Part shown: piece after piece, positions 42,295 to 46,352 of the stretch
Layout of the letters: every line of letters begins with the position of its first letter
Numbering within the stretch: position 1 is the stretch's first letter
Source of the DNA: a bacterium
GTDB taxonomy: Bacteria > Zhuqueibacterota > QNDG01 > JAGLOF01
Assembly: GCA_023139105.1 (NCBI GenBank)
Contig: JAGLOF010000063.1
Span: 1 to 46,352, forward strand
DNA length: 46,352 nucleotides
Direction: 5' to 3'
The notes under the pieces: generated by a model
What the model saw: the letters and a program-made list of their open reading frames with translations, nothing else
Told to the model about the DNA's origin: nothing
Databases searched by the model: none
Position numbers and translations under genes: made by a program

Positions 42295-43305
42295 ATGAGC
42301 AGTATAAATGAACAACGTCACCCCATGAAGGTGATCACCCGAAGTGATATTGTCAAACACTTCAGCATGGTTGAAGCTATTGCGTCTATGGCTGAGGCCT
42401 TCAAGGCTCTGGCTGACGGAACAGGGGAAGTGCCTCACCGTTATGTCACCGATTTGAATGAAGGGGCATTGACTTTTCTCTTCAAACCCGCTTCTATAAA
42501 AGGGGCTGACCAATCTTCTATTAAAATGCTCACACAGAAAAATGGTTACACAGTCCCCGGTGTGCCCACCATTACCGGGGTGGTTATGCTTCTTGATAAC
42601 ACCTCAGGTGAGATACTTGCTCTCATGGATGGTGAGACCATCACGGCCATGCGCACCGGTGCTGCCAGTGGCCTGGCCACTCAGTGTCTGTCCCGGGAAG
42701 CGTCTGAAGTGCTGGCGCTCTTTGGTTGCGGCAGCCAGGGCAAAACTCAGGTGGAAGCAGTGGCTGCGGTAAGAGAGATAAAGAAAATCTGGTTATTTGA
42801 TACGGTCCCGGAAAGTGCAAAGCACTTCATGCAGGAGATGCAGCCCCGCCTGGCGGCTCATATGGCGCTTGCGCCGGATCTTTCTGTCTTAAAAGAGGCA
42901 GACATCATCTGTACGGCTACCAATTCAACAATGCCTTTATTCGATAAAACCGTCCTGAAACCGGGTGTGCATATCAATGCCATCGGGTCTTTTAAACCCA
43001 CCATGCGTGAGCTGCATCCTGAGGTAGTTCGTAGCGCCCGTGTCTACCTGGATGATGCGGCGGCCTGCCTTAATGAGAGCGGTGATCTGGTAGGGCTGTT
43101 TGCCACGGAGGAAGATCGCGACCGTATTGTACAGGGAGAGATCGGCGCGTATCTGCTGAATCAAATTGAAGGGCGAGTCACACCACAGGATGTGACTTTG
43201 TTCAAAAGTGTGGGAAATGCCATACAGGATTTTGTGGTGGCCAGGAAAATATATATGAAATCAAAGGAAGAAGGATTTGGCCGGGATATTCATTTGTTTG
43301 ATTAA
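42295..43305 (+). CDS. ornithine cyclodeaminase / mu-crystallin family protein
   Basis: A 336-residue NAD(P)-dependent enzyme. Family marks are the substrate-binding KMLTQKNGYTVPGVPTITG and MDGETITAMRTGAASGLATQ, and the Rossmann fold ALFGCGSQGKTQVEA. The C-terminal part has NAIGSFKPTMRELH and SVGNAIQDFVVARKIY. Members include ornithine cyclodeaminase, alanine dehydrogenase and pyrroline-2-carboxylate reductase; the exact reaction cannot be read here. It starts four bases after the DPP IV stop, so the two share a transcript, which fits a role in amino acids or proline released from peptides. A second ATG (MKVITRSD, 42325) may be the true start. Confidence 0.88.
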   Translation: MSSINEQRHPMKVITRSDIVKHFSMVEAIASMAEAFKALADGTGEVPHRYVTDLNEGALTFLFKPASIKGADQSSIKMLTQKNGYTVPGVPTITGVVMLLDNTSGEILALMDGETITAMRTGAASGLATQCLSREASEVLALFGCGSQGKTQVEAVAAVREIKKIWLFDTVPESAKHFMQEMQPRLAAHMALAPDLSVLKEADIICTATNSTMPLFDKTVLKPGVHINAIGSFKPTMRELHPEVVRSARVYLDDAAACLNESGDLVGLFATEEDRDRIVQGEIGAYLLNQIEGRVTPQDVTLFKSVGNAIQDFVVARKIYMKSKEEGFGRDIHLFD

Positions 43306-43387
43306 TTTAATAAGGGTCTATGTTGAAACGAGTTGGTAGTTGCCCTGCACTCTTTCAAAATTACGAAAAGAACAACTTCAGAATGTC

Positions 43388-43609
43388 TCCACGGAAATCA
43401 CACAGAGAATACACAGAAAAGGACAGAAACACCAAACAATATAACATTTTGATAACGCAGGGATAGTACGTGCAACTACCAAAGAGAGTGTGAGATATAG
43501 AGAAAGAGCAACCTAATATGACAATACCAAAAATACTGTGATTACATGGGAAAGATATTTTTGAGAATTGTTTTTTAATTCTGTGCAAAATACGTGTGAT
43601 TTCCGTGGA
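43388..43609. repeat. 222-bp element bounded by CCACGGA inverted repeats
   Basis: TCCACGGAAATCACAC at 43388-43403 and its exact reverse complement at 43594-43609 face each other. Next to the arms, both sides continue with looser ACACAGAA-type matches. The 190-base interior is AT-rich with no plausible gene. It lies in the gap 43306-43745 after the cyclodeaminase gene. Together with 45990-46139 it looks like a small non-coding repeat family. Confidence 0.7.
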
Positions 43610-43745
43610 AAAAATTATTATAGTTGTGAAGAAAAAGAGAGACTTGTCCAAACGTTGGAAAAGTGGCTCTCCATTCAAATCGATTGATGTGGATTGAATG
43701 ACGTAACGATTTCTTTAAATTGACAAAGAGCCAACATCGGAGATG

Positions 43746-44342
43746 AAATGACTGAACAGATCAGGAAGACATTAAAAGATTCACCCAAAGCACGCTGGAC
43801 GGCTCTGTTTCTGGTGTCATTTGGATGTTTCTCAGGGTATTTATTTTCAGAGATTCTTTCACCATTAAAAAACGATCATTGAGAAAAGTTCAATAGGTTG
43901 GAACAGTGCGGATTTCGGGTTGGTTGTCAGTGCCTACGGATGGTTCAATGTTTTTCTGGCCATGTTGATCATTGTCGGCATACTCCTGGATAAATTCGGG
44001 ATACGCTTCAGCACCATCACGTCCGCAATCGCTATGGTCGTAGGGGCTCTGATCAAATATTATGCATTCGTCGGAGATTTTGCCCCTGATGCAACAATTC
44101 TCGGACTCGACAGCCGGGTCTTTTTTGCAGCATTCGGCTTTGCACTATTCGGGGTGGGTATTGAGTATGCCGGTATTACCGCCACCAAGGCGATTTCGGC
44201 TGGTGAAGCGGTGAAATATGATTATTCGACCACATGGCTGATCTTTATTGGCCTAACTTTACTGGGGGTAGTATTTGCGTTTCTGTTGAAAGCGGAGGAT
44301 AAAAAGAAAGGGTATGGACTGGAATTGCCGAATATGGGCTGA
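43746..44342 (+). pseudogene. MFS transporter with frameshift and large internal deletion
   Basis: The start reads PKARWTALFLVSFGCFSGYL with helix 1 and then SEILSPLKN. At an A6 run near 43870 the frame shifts by one base; the continuing frame reads IIEKSSIGWNSADFGLVV, AYGWFNVFLAMLIIVGI and GFALFGVGIEYAGI, as in MFS permeases of the FCB group. After roughly 150 codons the text jumps to AGEAVKYDYSTTWLIFIGL and KAEDKKKGYGLE, the last helix and tail of the same family. Helices between about 5 and 11 are missing. Normal family members exceed 400 residues. It cannot work as a transporter. Confidence 0.8.
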
Positions 44343-44502
44343 ATCCCCCTTTTGCTGTAGGTGGCTTTATTGCCCAGGAGGCCATCACTGTCGCCATTGG
44401 AGGCATCTGCTGAATAATACAGCTGAAACGCCATCTGTCTGAACTGGAGGCAACCAAGAGGTGCCGGGATTGCCTTTCATTCACTGAATCCAGGAGTAAC
44501 TC

Positions 44503-45440
44503 ATGAAAAGATCTATTGCCGGATTAATGATTGTCATACTTTTTGCCGGTCTGCTGCAGGCGCAACAGCCTGTTTTCACCCATCAGGATACACTGCGGGG
44601 CAGCATCACTGCGGAAAGGGTCTGGTGGGATCTAAACTATTATCATCTGGATATCAAGGTGGATCCTGTCGCCAGGACAATCGGTGGTAGCAATACTATT
44701 GTTTACCGTGTACTCACGTCCCATCAGGTTATGCAGGTGGACCTGCAGCCGCCTTTGGTCATCACACAGATTGTGCAGGATGGCAAGGATCTGGATTTTC
44801 GTCGTGATGGCAATGCCTGGTTTGTCGCATTGACTAAAATGCAAAAGGTCGATGAGGTGAACAGCCTTGTCGTCACCTATAAGGGACAACCGCAGGTGAG
44901 TAAGCAACCGCCCTGGAGTGGGGGGATAACCTGGAAAAAGGACAGCAACGGCCTGGATTTTATTGCCAGTACCTGTCAGGGAGACGGAGCCAGCCTCTGG
45001 TGGCGCCCTGCAAGGATCATCCGGCTGATGAACCCGACAGCATGCTGATGAGCATCAATGTGCCTGTGCATCTGACTGACGTCTCCAACGGCCGCCTCCG
45101 CCGTATCGATGACCATTATGACGGCACCCGCACATTTCACTGGTTTGTCTCCAATCCTATCAACCATTATGGCGTGAATATCAATATCGGGGATTATGTG
45201 CATTTCGGAGAGGTCTATAAGGGAGAAAAAGGGCCGCTGGATTGCGATTACTGGGTGTTGCGTGAGAATCTTGAAAAAGCGCGGGTGCATTTCAAAGACG
45301 TCCCCCGTATGCTGGCCGCCTTTGAACATTGGTTTGGTCCCTATCCCTTTTATGAGGACAGTTACAAACTGGTGGATGTGCCCTATTCCGGCATGGAACA
45401 TCAGAGCTCGGTCACTTACGGCAATGGCTATCAAAACGGA
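44503..45440 (+). pseudogene. M1-family aminopeptidase, frameshifted and truncated before the active site
   Basis: The N-terminal domain is well kept: signal peptide (ending LLQAQ), DLNYYHLDIKVDPVARTIGG, VDLQPPLVITQIVQDGKDLDF, then STCQGDGASLWW. Here two extra bases shift the frame (TGGTGG-CG-CCCTGC); the next frame continues as PCKDHPADEPDSMLMSINVP, DYVHFGEVY, WFGPYPFYEDSYKLVDVPYS and GMEHQSSVTYGNGYQNGY. The homology then ends, short of the HExxH zinc site. So the exopeptidase has no catalytic centre. AGGAG precedes the ATG. Confidence 0.85.
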
Positions 45441-45450
45441 TATGGTGAGC

Positions 45451-45585
45451 ATTGGCGGGGTGTCCTATGTACTGCAACCCACCGGCAGATGGCAGCAGAT
45501 CAATCTCAGTGGTCCGGCTTCCGGTCTTGTTCTTGATAAGGATTATTATGCGGCCACTTTTAACCTGACGGGTTTGGGGGAGTAG
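45451..45585 (+). pseudogene. orphan C-terminal tail of an unidentified protein
   Basis: Right after the M1 homology ends, another frame carries 44 codons of coding-like sequence, VSYVLQPTGRWQQINLSGP and LDKDYYAATFNLTGLGE, ending in TAG. It looks like the end of a secreted protein that was joined to the M1 fragment by a deletion. The source family is not recognised. Confidence 0.45.
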
Positions 45586-45617
45586 ATAGCCGTCCGGATA
45601 TCAAAAGGAGATCTAAA

Positions 45618-45881
45618 ATGAAACGGCAGACAAAACTATTATTTTTCTTAATCCTGGCAACAACAACGACAGCAACAACTCCCCAGTCAAAGGCAGTGAA
45701 CTCCGCTACTACACTCTGGTACACCCATCCTGCCGGAAAATGGGAACATGCTCTCCCTGGCGTCGGGTGTCCCGGACAGTGTGGCATAGAAACATACATA
45801 CGTGCCACACGAGTGATTGTTAATTGTCATGGTCGCCTGTCGAATGTCCTGTGCACAATTGAGTTATTACTCCGGCAATAA
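45618..45881 (+). pseudogene. N-terminal remnant of a GH95-like glycoside hydrolase
   Basis: A good ribosome site (GGAG, seven bases before ATG), a signal peptide (LLFFLILATTTTATT) and then TLWYTHPAGKWEHALP, the typical opening of GH95 alpha-L-fucosidases (LWYxxPAxxWxxALPxGNGRLG). The expected glycine-rich continuation is scrambled to GVGCPGQCGIET, and no catalytic domain follows; the frame stops after 87 codons. As a call to family level this rests on one short motif and could be another GH with the same start. Confidence 0.6.
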
Positions 45882-45989
45882 AATACCTTGCCTAAATGTT
45901 AAGATTTCACGGCACAACAATGTCAATTCTTTTATTGCCGGATTATTAATGGCTCTATGTTGAATCGTATGGGTAGATAAAAAGATTTT

Positions 45990-46139
45990 GCCACGGATTA
46001 ACACGGATTTTCACAGATTTAAAAGCATGAAACAAGAGTGGATTGTCTGCTTAAAAGCTTGTTATTGTTGGGACTCATGACTAATGATTTTCATCTCTTT
46101 TCTGTCATAAATCCGTGTAGATCCGTGTTAATCCGTGGC
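45990..46139. repeat. 150-bp element bounded by CCACGGAT inverted repeats
   Basis: GCCACGGATTAACACGGAT (45990-46008) and ATCCGTGTTAATCCGTGGC (46121-46139) are perfect 19-base inverted arms. The symmetry extends inward with changes (TTTCACAGATTTA against CTACACGGATTTA). The 112-base interior has no gene. It fills most of the gap after the GH95-like fossil (45882-46234). Confidence 0.75.
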
Positions 46140-46234
46140 TAATTCAGTTTGTCTCTTATTCTTTACCCACTCAAATCAACAAAGAACCTTATTAATATGT
46201 GTGTTTAGCAAAATTATGGGAATGCAAAAAGTAA

Positions 46235-46318
46235 ATTATAAATGAAATCAGAAAACTCGCCGCTGTCATGTTCACCGATATCGTCGGTTACACGACCCTA
46301 GCAGTCTGTCGTACTTAA
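46235..46318 (+). pseudogene. N-terminal remnant of a class III nucleotidyl cyclase
   Basis: About 27 codons between two stop codons read NEIRKLAAVMFTDIVGYTTL, the standard start of an adenylate/guanylate cyclase catalytic domain, including the first metal-binding Asp. After the Leu (about 46300) the homology ends abruptly and TAA follows at 46316. The DNA beyond (GCAGTCTGTCGTACTTAAG and on) is unrelated and runs off the window, so an insertion could lie here. Confidence 0.6.
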
Positions 46319-46352
46319 GGCTATTAGGCATGTTTTTAGAGATTTTTTTCCT

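Noticed and set aside
43361..43678. 105-codon minus-strand frame
   Set aside because: It covers the CCACGGA inverted-repeat element and is Phe/Ser/Ile-rich noise.

Overview
This window most likely comes from a free-living member of the Fibrobacterota-Chlorobiota-Bacteroidota assemblage or a neighbouring candidate phylum such as Marinimicrobia or Calditrichota. The evidence is several large secreted proteins ending in a YPNPFNP-type type IX secretion (Por) sorting domain, a SusC/SusD outer-membrane pair, and many secreted S9 and M1 peptidases. The left three quarters look AT-rich and gene-dense. The right quarter (about 35.8-46.35 kb) looks richer in G+C by eye and is full of broken genes. No rRNA, tRNA, CRISPR array, phage or intact transposase was seen.

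Left part (1-17.6 kb): a menA-type prenyltransferase on the minus strand diverges from a tight operon of a small secreted protein, a LytR_C-domain membrane protein, rsfS and argS. Then come a secreted CotH-kinase/lamin-tail protein with a Por tail, a terminator, a PfkB kinase paired with mtnA (methionine salvage), a very large SBBP/dockerin-like/cohesin-like/Por-tail protein, and a small FnIII/Por-tail protein. A minus-strand group follows: an XRE-cupin regulator, an alpha/beta hydrolase, and a bacterial homologue of the tRNA-queuosine mannosyltransferase (GTDC1/DUF3524).

Middle part (17.6-35.7 kb): the XRE-cupin regulator faces a susC-susD operon across a 350-bp region that holds a near-consensus promoter, two related operator-like dyads and a two-codon minigene. 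A secreted S9 peptidase follows, suggesting oligopeptide capture and degradation. Next are nnr (NAD(P)H-hydrate repair), a fossil S9 peptidase tail, and a DUF2207 membrane protein. An eight-gene arsenic operon follows: arsR, TRX2-type disulfide protein, thioredoxin-like lipoprotein, ArsG/CcdA-like permease, DGC zinc protein, arsC, acr3, arsP. It converges on a MerR-methyltransferase fusion gene whose own promoter shows the 19-bp spacer and dyad typical of MerR regulation.

Right part (35.8-46.35 kb): an Ada-type DNA repair gene lacking most of its sensor domain, a Por-tail secreted protein with the fossil of a paralogue beside it, an AraC regulator, an intact DPP IV-type peptidase and an intact ornithine-cyclodeaminase family gene. 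Around these lie gene fragments: a sulfatase tail, an aminopeptidase P head, an MFS transporter with a frameshift and internal deletion, an M1 peptidase head with a frameshift, an unidentified C-terminal tail, a GH95-like head and a nucleotidyl-cyclase head. Two inverted-repeat elements built on CCACGGA arms lie among them. Either this is a real decaying region that has lost peptide- and sulfated-glycan-use genes, or part of it is an assembly artefact; reads would decide.
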